The position numbers and the translations under genes are program-made. 59,294 bases of DNA, taken from Agathobacter sp. (GTDB taxonomy: Bacteria; Bacillota; Clostridia; Lachnospirales; Lachnospiraceae). A model generated the notes under the pieces. The model saw only the letters and a program-made list of their open reading frames with translations. It did no database searches and was not told the origin of the DNA. Of this stretch, positions 40,522 to 49,095 are shown piece after piece. The stretch spans positions 10,291 through 69,584 of the forward strand of contig JAFLRQ010000001.1 in NCBI GenBank assembly GCA_022511395.1. The letters run 5' to 3'. Within the stretch, counting starts at the first letter, position 1; every line of letters begins with the position of its first letter.

Positions 40522-42600
40522 TTAATTTTCTGATTCTGTCTTTGCCTCCGTATAGCCGCAATGAGTGTCGGAACAGGCCAGCCTGCTGCCCTTATCCACC
40601 ATATAGCTCCCGCAGCGCGGGCACTTTTTTTCCACAGGTCTGGCCCAGCTCATAAACTCACAGTCCGGATAACCGATACAGCCGTAATAGCGCCTGCCCT
40701 TCTTCGTTGTCTTGATCACCACATCCCTGCCGCATTCCGGGCACGCCACGCCGATCTTCTCATAATACGGCTTTGTGTTCCTGCAGTCCGGGAACCCCGG
40801 GCAGGCCAGAAACTTTCCGTGGGGTCCGTACTTGATGACCATGTTGCGCCCACAGGCTTCGCAGATCTCGTCCGTCACCTCGTCCTCAATCGTCACCTTC
40901 GTGAGCTCCTGCTCCGCCTCCTGCACCGCCGCCTCAATGTCCGGATACATGTTTGCGACCACGCTCTTCCACGGCACCTCTCCATCCGCCACGCTGTCCA
41001 GCAGACTCTCCATATTTGCCGTGAAGCGCTCATCGACAATCGTGGGGAACGATGCCTTCATAATCGAATTCACCACCGCCCCCATCTCCGTCACATACAG
41101 GTTCTTGTTCTCCTTCGTGATGTAACGCCGCGCAAGGATTGTCGTGATGGTCGGCGAGTACGTGCTGGGCCGGCCGATTCCAAGCTCCTCGAGGGTCTTT
41201 ACCAGCGACCCTTCCGTGTAGTGGGCGGGCGGCTGGGTAAAGTGCTGTTTCGGCTCAAGCTCCACCAGGGAAAGCTTTGTGTCCGTCCCGATGGATTTTA
41301 ACAGAACCTGCTTATCCCCCTCATCGTCGTCCGCCTCCGTGTATGCCAGCTTAAACCCGTCAAAGGCCAGCTGCGAGGTGGACACGCGGAACCGGTAATC
41401 GCCCGCCGCAATGCCGACAGCCGTCGTCTCATAGACCGCGTTTGCCATCCTGCTCGCCGCAAAGCGCTTCCATATGAGCTGGTAGAGGCGGAACTGGTCG
41501 CGGCTCAGCGAATCCTTCACCTCCGCCGGCGTGCGCTCGATCGAAGTCGGCCGGATCGCCTCGTGGGCATCCTGAATCTTGGAATCCGACTTCTTTTTCC
41601 CCTCGCCCACCGAGAGGTACTGCGCCCCGTAATTCTGCTCCACAAACACCCGCGCCGCCTCGTCCGCCTCGTCCGAGATGCGGACAGAGTCGGTACGCAG
41701 GTAGGTGATGAGTCCCACGGTTCCCTGTCCCTTGATGTCCACGCCCTCATAGAGCTGCTGGGCGATGCGCATGGTCTTGGAAATCGGGAAATTCAGCGCC
41801 TTGTAAGCCTCCTGCTGCAGGGTGCTGGTGGTGAAGGGGAGCGGCGCCTTCTTGACGCGCTCACCCTTTTTGACATCCTGCACCGCAAAGCTCTTTCCCT
41901 CAAGCTGGGCCAGCACCCCGTTCATCTGCTCCTCTGAGGCAATCTCAATTTTCTCCCCTTTATACTCCACAAGCCTCGCAAGAATCGGCTTCTTCTCCCC
42001 CTTGGGCAAAAGCGCCGCCTCAAGGGTCCAGTATTCCTCCGGGATAAAGGCCTCAATCTCCTCCTCCCGGTCGCAGACAATGCGCAGCGCCACGGACTGT
42101 ACCCGCCCCGCACTCAAGCCACGCTTGACCTTCGCCCAGAGAAGCGGGCTGATTTTGTATCCCACCATGCGGTCCAACATTCTTCTGGTCTGCTGCGCGT
42201 CCACCAGATCCATGTCGATCTCCCTCGGGTTCTTTAAGGATGCCGTGACGGCATTTTTCGTAATCTCGTTAAAGCTGATCCGGCTGACCTTCTTGTCCTC
42301 AAGCTTCAAAGCCTTGGTCAGATGCCAGGAAATCGCCTCCCCCTCGCGGTCCGGGTCCGTTGCAAGATAGACCTTATCCGCCTTCTTGACTTCCTTCCTG
42401 AGCTTGGCAAGCACGTCTCCCTTGCCCCGGATTGTAATGTATTTCGGCTCGTAATCCTCCTCCGGGGAAAACCCGAGGCTGCTCTTGGGCAGGTCCCTCA
42501 CATGTCCGTTGGACGCCATGACCTCATAGTTCTTGCCCAAAAATTTCTTGATGGTCTTCACCTTGGCCGGTGACTCAACAATAACCAGATACTTTGCCAT
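40522..42600 (-). CDS. topA: DNA topoisomerase I (type IA)
   Basis: Relaxes negative supercoils by single-strand passage. The 692-residue protein has a TOPRIM domain (about 3-115) with Glu in IVESPAK and the DPDREGE motif, and a core domain with the nucleophilic Tyr in the TYLRTDSVRIS segment (near 300). The C-terminal part has three four-Cys zinc motifs (CEACGRN..., CPECGRD..., CPRCGSY...; about residues 575-685). It follows dprA by 15 bases. The comM-dprA-topA-codY order is conserved in many Firmicutes. Confidence 0.97.
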   Translation of the reverse strand: MAKYLVIVESPAKVKTIKKFLGKNYEVMASNGHVRDLPKSSLGFSPEEDYEPKYITIRGKGDVLAKLRKEVKKADKVYLATDPDREGEAISWHLTKALKLEDKKVSRISFNEITKNAVTASLKNPREIDMDLVDAQQTRRMLDRMVGYKISPLLWAKVKRGLSAGRVQSVALRIVCDREEEIEAFIPEEYWTLEAALLPKGEKKPILARLVEYKGEKIEIASEEQMNGVLAQLEGKSFAVQDVKKGERVKKAPLPFTTSTLQQEAYKALNFPISKTMRIAQQLYEGVDIKGQGTVGLITYLRTDSVRISDEADEAARVFVEQNYGAQYLSVGEGKKKSDSKIQDAHEAIRPTSIERTPAEVKDSLSRDQFRLYQLIWKRFAASRMANAVYETTAVGIAAGDYRFRVSTSQLAFDGFKLAYTEADDDEGDKQVLLKSIGTDTKLSLVELEPKQHFTQPPAHYTEGSLVKTLEELGIGRPSTYSPTITTILARRYITKENKNLYVTEMGAVVNSIMKASFPTIVDERFTANMESLLDSVADGEVPWKSVVANMYPDIEAAVQEAEQELTKVTIEDEVTDEICEACGRNMVIKYGPHGKFLACPGFPDCRNTKPYYEKIGVACPECGRDVVIKTTKKGRRYYGCIGYPDCEFMSWARPVEKKCPRCGSYMVDKGSRLACSDTHCGYTEAKTESEN

Positions 42601-42615
42601 ATCCTGTGCTCCTTA

Positions 42616-43692
42616 TTACTTTTTTCTAATATAATAGTTCGCAGCGGTCTCTTCCACAAATCCCTTCTGCTCCAGCCGCTCCAAAATTTCAAGCATCTCC
42701 GTCAGCCCATAGGGGCTGTTCTGCACCAGCGTCCCAATGCCCAGCGGAGCAAAATCGAATAAACTATACACCAAGCGTTCGCTTTTTTCAAGAAGATTTT
42801 TTCTGAAATCCGTCCGCTCGCAGCATGCGGCATCCGAGAGCCCAAGATCCCTCACGAAATCCTCCACAGATGTCAGAACGCCCGCGCCCTGCCGGATCAG
42901 CGCGTTGCAGCCCTGGCTTAAAGGATCAAAAATCCGCCCCGGAAGCGCATACACATCCCGTCCCTGCTCCAAGGCGCAGTCCGCCGTGATCAGGGAACCG
43001 CTTTTCTCTCTGGCCTCAATGACCACCGTGCAGTCCGCAAGACCCGCAATGATCCGGTTTCTCTGCGGAAAAAGCTCCGCCCGCGGCTGCATGTGCATCG
43101 GATACTCCGATAGTATGCCTCCCTGCGCCGGAATATTCTCATATAAAAATCGATTTGCGGCCGGATAGCAGACATCCACACCGCAGCCGAGCACGGCATA
43201 GGTCCGCCCGCCCGCAGCAAGCGCCCCTGCGTGCCCGTCCGCATCGATTCCGCGCGCCATTCCGCTGACAATATCCACCTGCTCTGCGGCAAGCCTCTCG
43301 GCAAGCGCACGCGCCGCCTGCGCACCGTAAGCGCTCCGTCCTCTGGCGCCGACAATCGCGACACAGAGCCGCCCCGGCTCCGGCAGGCTGCCGAGATAGT
43401 ACAGGCAGTATGGCGGCCTGTGGATGTTGAGCAGTTTTTTGGGGTAGTCCTCCTCCTCAATGGTCACAAATCCCACTCCCTGCTCCTGCAGGCGCACCCA
43501 CTCGCCCTCCAAATTCCACTCCCTCCTGCTCGCTAAGATCCGCTCCTTATCCGCCTCCTCAAGTCCCGGAAGCGCGCGCACTGCCGCCTCGCTCAGCCCG
43601 TACACCTCCTGTGCGCTATGGCAGGTTTCAAGGATCATTTGCCGCTTTGCCGACGAAAGTCTGGGGATGTTCGCAAACCACAGTCCATACAT
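42616..43692 (-). CDS. dprA: DNA-processing protein DprA
   Basis: Loads RecA on incoming single-stranded DNA during natural transformation. It is widely conserved, also in species not known to be transformable. The 358-residue protein has the N-terminal SAM-like region, a Rossmann-type core (about 95-290, with VGARGRSAYG, SGMARGIDADGHAGAL and the ARE-KSGSL stretch) and a C-terminal winged-helix-like domain. I chose the ATG at 43692 (MYGLWFANIP), which has GGGGAGGG upstream. Another in-frame start 18 codons earlier overlaps comM. Confidence 0.94.
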   Translation of the reverse strand: MYGLWFANIPRLSSAKRQMILETCHSAQEVYGLSEAAVRALPGLEEADKERILASRREWNLEGEWVRLQEQGVGFVTIEEEDYPKKLLNIHRPPYCLYYLGSLPEPGRLCVAIVGARGRSAYGAQAARALAERLAAEQVDIVSGMARGIDADGHAGALAAGGRTYAVLGCGVDVCYPAANRFLYENIPAQGGILSEYPMHMQPRAELFPQRNRIIAGLADCTVVIEAREKSGSLITADCALEQGRDVYALPGRIFDPLSQGCNALIRQGAGVLTSVEDFVRDLGLSDAACCERTDFRKNLLEKSERLVYSLFDFAPLGIGTLVQNSPYGLTEMLEILERLEQKGFVEETAANYYIRKK

Positions 43693-43693
43693 C

Positions 43694-45265
43694 CTACATC
43701 CCTCCCCAGAATTTTTCGTCAAAGCCAAAGTAGCAGGCCGCTTCACTCAGATGCCGGATTTTGATTGGATCCGAGTGATCGAGGTCCGCCACCGTCCGAG
43801 CCACGCGGAGAACCTTGTGGTAGCTTCGTGCCGTCATGCTGCGAGCGCCGAAGACCTGCTCCATATACCGCTCCTCCTTCTCCCCAAGCGCACAATAGTC
43901 CGCGATCTGAGCGGCAGGAATCCTGCTGTTGTGGCAAAAGCCCTGTCCTTGGTAGCGCGCAAGCTGCAGCTCGTGGCACTCCTGCACCCGGCTGCGGATA
44001 TCGGCAGAGCTCTCATTTTTTGCCTTTCCCGCAAGCTCCCTGTAGGTGACAGCCGGAGCCTCCGCGCAGATGTCGATCCGGTCAAGGAGCGGTTTCGATA
44101 CCCTCCCGATATAGCGGCGAAGCATCGCGGGCGTACAGCAGCACCGCTGCAGGTCCGGATAGTAACCGCAGTTGCACGGGTTCATCGCCGCAACCAACAG
44201 AAAATCGGACGGGTAACTCACGCTGCCCGCCGCCCGCACAAGGTGGATCTCGTGCTCCTCCAGCGGCTGTCTCAGCGTCTCAACCGTGGATTTTTCAAAC
44301 TCCGTCAGCTCATCCAAAAACAAAACGCCCTTGTGCGCCAGTGAGATCTCACCGGGTCTTAGATCCTTCCCGCCGCCCACAAGTCCCGCAAGGCTCGCCG
44401 TGTGGTGCGGACTGCGAAACGGGCGACGCGCAATCAGGTCCCTGCGCTTTCCCAGCATCCCCCGCACACTGTAGATCTTTGATAGCTCCAGCCTCTCCTC
44501 CCTCACAAGCGGCGGAAGGATGGTTGCCATGCGCTCCGCAATCATGGTTTTCCCCGCTCCCGGCGGTCCGATCATGAGCAGGTTGTGCATTCCGGAGGCC
44601 GCCACCTCCGCCACACGCCGCAGGTAAGCCTGTCCGTTCACCTCCGAAAAGTCCGCCTCCGGCGCCTCCGAGTCCTCGTGCGGCATTTCCCCCGCAGCCT
44701 CAGGCTCCGCGCACGGCTTATCCCCGGCGCTCCCCGCCTCTGTCTCTGTGTACGGCTCCCCCCGGAGGAAGCCAAGAAGCTCCGTAAGACTGGAAAACCC
44801 CCGTATTTCCGCCGTCTGCACAAGCCTTGCCTCCCACATATTCTCCGCGGGAACCACAAAACGCCGGGTGCCGTCCGCCGCCGCGTCCGAGACAATGGGG
44901 AGCACTCCGCTCACCGGGAGAATGTCGCCGCGCAGGTTCAGTTCCCCCACATACAGCGCGTCCGCCGCGCGCTCCCCGTCCACCAGCCCCATCGCCGCAA
45001 GCAGCGCGACCGCAATCGCCACGTCAAAGCCTGTGCCGCTCTTTCGAATGTTTGCCGGGGAAAGGTTGACCGTGATCCGCTTTGCGGGAAGCGCAATACC
45101 GCAGTTGTGCAGTGCCGTGCGCACACGCTCCCTCGCCTCCCGCACCTCGGAGGCGAGAAACCCCACCATCTCAAACGCCGGCATCCCCGCGCTGATATCG
45201 ACCTCCACGCGAATGGGAACCGCCCGGATCCCCACCGGCATGGAGGTCATTGTTGTACTATACAT
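43694..45265 (-). CDS. ComM/YifB-type Mg-chelatase-like AAA+ ATPase
   Basis: AAA+ helicase-like protein; ComM in Gram-negative bacteria promotes branch migration during transformation. The 523-residue protein has an N-terminal lon-substrate-like domain (about 20-170), Walker A GPPGAGKT (about 224-231), Walker B in KGVLFLDELTEF, and a C-terminal Mg_chelatase region. The start is the ATG at 45265 (MYSTTMTS) with GAGG five bases upstream; an in-frame GTG lies two codons before. It heads the comM-dprA-topA genes. Confidence 0.93.
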   Translation of the reverse strand: MYSTTMTSMPVGIRAVPIRVEVDISAGMPAFEMVGFLASEVREARERVRTALHNCGIALPAKRITVNLSPANIRKSGTGFDVAIAVALLAAMGLVDGERAADALYVGELNLRGDILPVSGVLPIVSDAAADGTRRFVVPAENMWEARLVQTAEIRGFSSLTELLGFLRGEPYTETEAGSAGDKPCAEPEAAGEMPHEDSEAPEADFSEVNGQAYLRRVAEVAASGMHNLLMIGPPGAGKTMIAERMATILPPLVREERLELSKIYSVRGMLGKRRDLIARRPFRSPHHTASLAGLVGGGKDLRPGEISLAHKGVLFLDELTEFEKSTVETLRQPLEEHEIHLVRAAGSVSYPSDFLLVAAMNPCNCGYYPDLQRCCCTPAMLRRYIGRVSKPLLDRIDICAEAPAVTYRELAGKAKNESSADIRSRVQECHELQLARYQGQGFCHNSRIPAAQIADYCALGEKEERYMEQVFGARSMTARSYHKVLRVARTVADLDHSDPIKIRHLSEAACYFGFDEKFWGGM

Positions 45266-45313
45266 ATCCACCTCTTTCTATCTGCAGGGGAATTGTGCAT
45301 AGATCTACGCATG

Positions 45314-45348
45314 AAAAAAAGATGAATTTATTGTAACAAAAATTCATC
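45314..45348 (-). terminator. Intrinsic terminator after sigK
   Basis: A 9-bp perfect stem (45340-45348 with 45321-45329) with a 10-base loop is followed by seven T residues on the minus strand. It begins about 58 bases past the sigK stop and ends the GH13/DUF5662/sigK transcript before comM. Confidence 0.87.
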
Positions 45349-45405
45349 CCCTTTTCCACTGTTTTTTAAATTTTACGTTTTCTGTGATTTTTATTCCCTG
45401 TGCCG

Positions 45406-46032
45406 CTAATTTTGTTCAAACCTCTGCCGCAGCTTTCCCAGCGCTTTCTTCTCAATCCTCGACACATAGGATCTGGAAATATTTAAGCACGCGGAGATCT
45501 CCCGCTGCGTGCACTCCTCCTCGCCGTCCAGCCCGAACCGCTTGCAGATGATCCGGTATTCCCTCGGCGTGAGCACGGAGCGGATCTGATCCCGGATGCG
45601 GCCGATCATCTCCTCCTTGTAGATATTCTCGGCGACATCCGCATCCTCCTGTTCCAACACATCCACCAGATGGATTTGGTTGCCTTCTTTGTCCGTCCCG
45701 ATGGGCTCAAAGAGCGAGACCTCATTCCTTATCTTTTTTTTGCTGCGAAAGTACATGAGCATCTCATTGTCGATACAACGGATCGCGTAAGTTGCAAAGC
45801 GGCTGCCGTAGTCCGGCTTAAAGCTTGTGACTGCCTTCAGCAGTCCGATCGTCCCGATCGAGATCAAGTCCTCCATGTCCTCCTCGGAGTTCTGGTACTT
45901 TTTCGCAACGTGTGCAACCAGACGCATGTTGTGCAGGATCAGTTCGTCCCTTGCGGCCGGATCCCCCTTGGCAACTTCGGCAAGGCAGACGGCTTCCTCC
46001 GAACGTGACAGCGGAGCAAGAAAAGTTTTCAC
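45406..46032 (-). CDS. sigK: Sporulation RNA polymerase sigma factor sigma-K
   Basis: Late mother-cell sigma factor of endospore formation. The 208-residue protein has region 2 (about 32-105, EEDMEDLISIGTIGLLKAV and RFATYAIRCIDNEMLM) and region 4 (about 140-205) with the helix-turn-helix QREISACLNISRSYVSRIEKKAL. Compared with B. subtilis pro-sigma-K it starts directly at PLSRSEE, so the membrane pro-sequence is missing, and the gene is not split by a skin element. The start is a GTG with a poor ribosome site, so expression may be low. It lies 91 bases downstream of DUF5662. Confidence 0.92.
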   Translation of the reverse strand: MKTFLAPLSRSEEAVCLAEVAKGDPAARDELILHNMRLVAHVAKKYQNSEEDMEDLISIGTIGLLKAVTSFKPDYGSRFATYAIRCIDNEMLMYFRSKKKIRNEVSLFEPIGTDKEGNQIHLVDVLEQEDADVAENIYKEEMIGRIRDQIRSVLTPREYRIICKRFGLDGEEECTQREISACLNISRSYVSRIEKKALGKLRQRFEQN

Positions 46033-46123
46033 TCAGGCACTCTCTTCCACTGCTTTCTAACATTCTATGTGAAACCGTCAATTTACGTGCTTTTCCCACT
46101 CAAATTGGGACTTGAGTACTCTC

Positions 46124-46732
46124 TCAACCCCGCTTACCCACTGCATTTAACGCTTTTGTCCGCCTGTCCAGCTCACCCTTTTCATAGGGAACCAGCCCTT
46201 TTAACACCCTGTTTCTGATATGGGAAAAGGTCTGTCTCTCCCCCTTGACGGCGAGCATCGTGAGCAGATATACCAGAAGGGCCTCCGTGTCCTCGTGCAT
46301 GATATAATGGCCCCGGCCTTTCTCATAGTACTCGAGGGCACTTCGCGCCGTGTAGGCATCCTTCTGGTAATTCTTGGACGCGCTGACGCGGTCGATGAAC
46401 ATCTCCACCACATAGCGGACGGGCATTTTCATTCCGGTCATGCCCCCGTGTCCGTCCTTTTTTGCCGCATAGTCAATCCAGTACTCCAGATGATGGCGGT
46501 TCTTCCCCTTGTGGTGCAGCCACGCCTGCGAGTATCCCTTATCCTCCCGCTCCGCGTTGTTCGGGCTCATGTTTCCCCGGAAATATTTACATCCCACCAG
46601 AAATTCCACCGGGGAATACTTGGACCAGTCATGCATGATCCCCTGCCGGTAAAGCCCCACCCGGAAGCACCCTGCGCGCACCAGATTTTTATGCCTCACA
46701 ATCGTCTTTAAATGTTCCCATGCCTTTATCAT
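46124..46732 (-). CDS. DUF5662 family protein
   Basis: A 202-residue soluble protein whose N-terminal ~100 residues match the DUF5662 (catalase-like in some names) family, with HLKTIVRHKNLVRAGCF, GLYRQGIMHDWSKYSPVEF and HHKGKNRHHLEYW. His/Asp/Glu residues are clustered as in a possible metal or phosphohydrolase-like site, but no activity is established. The ATG overlaps the GH13-like gene's TGA by four bases (ATGA), so the two are translationally coupled. Function unknown. Confidence 0.8.
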   Translation of the reverse strand: MIKAWEHLKTIVRHKNLVRAGCFRVGLYRQGIMHDWSKYSPVEFLVGCKYFRGNMSPNNAEREDKGYSQAWLHHKGKNRHHLEYWIDYAAKKDGHGGMTGMKMPVRYVVEMFIDRVSASKNYQKDAYTARSALEYYEKGRGHYIMHEDTEALLVYLLTMLAVKGERQTFSHIRNRVLKGLVPYEKGELDRRTKALNAVGKRG

Positions 46733-48627
46733 TTCTTTCTTTTATGCCTCTTTTCCGTGCGCCGTGCCGGGCGGCACACATACACGCGCACCGACTGCGG
46801 AGACAGGCGTACCACATTCCCCTCCTGAAGAAGCTGTTCCTCATAATAAGGAGTGTCGGCAGCGCTGTCCATCACGAGATACCAGTCTTTCCCCGGCTCC
46901 GGCTTTGGAAGGGAAAGGTTCGACTCCGCCGCCAGAAAATTGTAAGCAACATACACATCCTCGCTCTTTGCGGCGTCCGGAGAGTAGGCCCCGGAATACA
47001 GCATGCCGATACAGAGCCTCCCCGCATCCGGCTCCGCAATCCACGCATTCTCCCCGTGAAACGACAGATCCGGTGACCCAAGCAGCCTGTGGTCGCTGAA
47101 GCGGAACGGCTCTTCACTCGCAATCACCGGGTGCATCCTGCGGAATTCCACAAGCTTTTGCAGAAAATGCAGCTCCTTCCGGTGCAGGGACTCGTTCTTC
47201 CAGTTCACCCAGCCAACCGGATTGTCCTGACAGTACGCATTGTTGTTCCCCTGCTGCGAGTTGCGGAATTCATCCCCCGCCCACAAAAGCGGCACTCCCT
47301 GCGCCAGAAAAAGCATCATCACGCCGCTTCTCCACTTGAGCCTGCGCAGTGCGTTGATATAGCGCAGGCGGGTCGGCCCCTCACAGCCGCAATTGTTGCT
47401 GAAATTCCAGTCGGGTCCGTCGCGGTTCTCCTCACCGTTTGCCTCGTTGTGCTTATCGTTGTACATGAACAGATCCGCCAGCGTAAAACCATTGTTGCCA
47501 GCCAGATAATTCACATAGCCCAAATGCTGCCCCTGCTTGCGCTGCTGATCCACAAACTCCTTCATATTGCCGTTGATATGGTTCAAAATCTTGCGCGCCG
47601 GGTACAGGTATTCATCCTTGTACAGAAACAGGTTCTTGCATCTCCTCACATCCTTCATGTCCGGCGAAAACCACTCGCAGAAAATTTTCGTGCGGCTCAA
47701 CAGATTGTCCTGCACAATCGCCGTCAGCGGAATGCTTCCGCCCAGCAGATGGAATCCGTCCACATGATACTCCCGGACCCAGTAGCGCAGGGCGTCCAAT
47801 ATCATATTATGGTTGCTGTCCTCCGGAAAATACATCTCCATCACACATTCCATGCCAAGCTCGTGCAGGCGGCGGATCAACGTCTTGTACTCTGCCGACG
47901 CGCGCTCCGGGTCCGCGGCATAGGAGGCCTTCACTGCAAAATAGTTGCCGTGCCCGTATCCCCAGTAATTTAACTGCCGCTTCTCCGCCACCGCGACTGC
48001 CGGGCGGATGATGTCCTGGCTCTTTGCCTTCCATGTCACATATTCCGGAATATGCGCAGGCTCCGTGATCTGCATCTCCTCAAACTCGTACACCGGCATC
48101 AGCTCGACGGTTGTGACCCCAAGGCGGCCCAGATAGCCGATCTTGTTCATCAATGCCCGGAAGGTTCCCGGATTCCGGACTCCGGTCTCCATCGTAAAGC
48201 CCCGCACATGGAGCTTGTATATAAACATTCCGCTTCCCATCAGCTCCGGCGCGCGGTCCCTCTTCCAGTCAAACGCCTCATCCGCAAACCCTGCATACAC
48301 CTCATACCCATCCTTCTTCCGGGCGCTGTCGTTCCAGACCTCGCGCCCGGTGATCCGGCGGGCATACGGATCCATTACCTTCTCACCGTTGATCTCAAAA
48401 TAATAGACATAATTCTTCACATCGAGTCCGCAGACCTCAATCGAGCACAGGGAACCAATGCAGAAGTCCTCCGGGACCTCAATGCGGACCTTCTCCCCGC
48501 TGCCCCGGGGAACCAGCACAACGGCGCACTGATCCTCCTTTTCCCTGCAGAAAGTAAAGATCACGCTGCCCGCAAGCTGCCTGACTCCCAGTTTCTCGTA
48601 ATTTCCTTCTCTTACGCATCTTTTCAT
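46729..48627 (-). CDS. GH13 (glycogen-debranching/GlgX-like) protein with degenerate active site
   Basis: A 632-residue protein with an N-terminal CBM48-like domain (about 15-105), an alpha-amylase barrel (about 125-525) and a C-terminal beta domain. GlgX-family stretches such as HNEANGEENRDG and GDEFRNSQQGNNNAYCQDN are well kept. The catalytic regions are not. Region I (DVVFNH) reads EMYFPE, region II (DGFRFD, with the nucleophile) reads DGFHLL, and region IV (HD) reads NN. Only the region III Glu (FCEW) remains. It is therefore likely a non-catalytic alpha-glucan-binding or regulatory relative. Start ATG 48627 has no strong ribosome site. Confidence 0.85.
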   Translation of the reverse strand: MKRCVREGNYEKLGVRQLAGSVIFTFCREKEDQCAVVLVPRGSGEKVRIEVPEDFCIGSLCSIEVCGLDVKNYVYYFEINGEKVMDPYARRITGREVWNDSARKKDGYEVYAGFADEAFDWKRDRAPELMGSGMFIYKLHVRGFTMETGVRNPGTFRALMNKIGYLGRLGVTTVELMPVYEFEEMQITEPAHIPEYVTWKAKSQDIIRPAVAVAEKRQLNYWGYGHGNYFAVKASYAADPERASAEYKTLIRRLHELGMECVMEMYFPEDSNHNMILDALRYWVREYHVDGFHLLGGSIPLTAIVQDNLLSRTKIFCEWFSPDMKDVRRCKNLFLYKDEYLYPARKILNHINGNMKEFVDQQRKQGQHLGYVNYLAGNNGFTLADLFMYNDKHNEANGEENRDGPDWNFSNNCGCEGPTRLRYINALRRLKWRSGVMMLFLAQGVPLLWAGDEFRNSQQGNNNAYCQDNPVGWVNWKNESLHRKELHFLQKLVEFRRMHPVIASEEPFRFSDHRLLGSPDLSFHGENAWIAEPDAGRLCIGMLYSGAYSPDAAKSEDVYVAYNFLAAESNLSLPKPEPGKDWYLVMDSAADTPYYEEQLLQEGNVVRLSPQSVRVYVCRPARRTEKRHKRKK

Positions 48628-48666
48628 ACACTACCGCCCATCCATGCTGCCAACCATTACAAAAAA

Positions 48667-48695
48667 ATTATACACGCTTTCCACATCTTTGTATA
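48667..48695 (-). promoter_or_regulatory. Predicted promoter of the GH13-like/DUF5662/sigK unit
   Basis: A perfect -10 TATAAT (48667-48672) and a -35 TATACA (48690-48695) are spaced by 17 bases on the minus strand, about 40 bases upstream of the GH13-like gene. It is back to back with the DUF1292 promoter. Confidence 0.6.
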
Positions 48696-48708
48696 GTTTT
48701 ATTTCCGT

Positions 48709-48737
48709 TTGACAACGGATAATTTATTTTCTATAAT
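48709..48737 (+). promoter_or_regulatory. Consensus sigma-A promoter of the DUF1292 gene
   Basis: A perfect -35 TTGACA (48709-48714) and a perfect -10 TATAAT (48732-48737) with a 17-base spacer, 26 bases upstream of the ATG. This is the strongest promoter match in the window and suggests high constitutive expression of a small acidic protein. Confidence 0.88.
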
Positions 48738-48763
48738 GAAAAAAACACAAAAAGGGGGCAATT

Positions 48764-49087
48764 ATGGCAGAAAAAGAAAAAGTCACTCCTGTCACTGAAG
48801 ATGAAATTGAGGATATCCGGGTGACCTTAAATTTAGACACGGGGGATGTCGAGTGCGAGATCCTCACAATATTCGAGGCGGATGGGAGAGATTACATCGC
48901 GCTGATGCCTTTGAAGCCCGACGGCAGCCAAAACGACGACGGTGTCGTCTATCTCTACCGCTACGCCGAGGACGAGGAGGGGCTTCCTCAAATCACCATG
49001 ATCGAGGACGACGACGAGTACGAGATCGCCTCCGACCGCTTTGACGAGCTCCTAGACGACGAGATGTTTGACGACATGGAGGACTGA
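48764..49087 (+). CDS. DUF1292 domain-containing protein
   Basis: A 107-residue very acidic soluble protein. DUF1292 proteins are small, widespread in Firmicutes, and often encoded near yrrK/ruvX genes; their role is not known. The visible domain (about 20-95) has the pattern VECEILTIFEADGRDYIAL, then YLYRYAEDEEG and the acidic end DELLDDEMFDDMED. It has a consensus promoter and a GGGGG-type ribosome site. It is one of only two complete plus-strand genes here and converges with the UvrD-like helicase gene with only 8 bases between stops. Confidence 0.9.
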   Translation: MAEKEKVTPVTEDEIEDIRVTLNLDTGDVECEILTIFEADGRDYIALMPLKPDGSQNDDGVVYLYRYAEDEEGLPQITMIEDDDEYEIASDRFDELLDDEMFDDMED

Positions 49088-49095
49088 TCCGGGAA

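Noticed and set aside
46033-46123. Sigma-E promoter before sigK
   Set aside because: A CATAGAAT string resembles the -10, but no matching -35 lies at the correct spacing.
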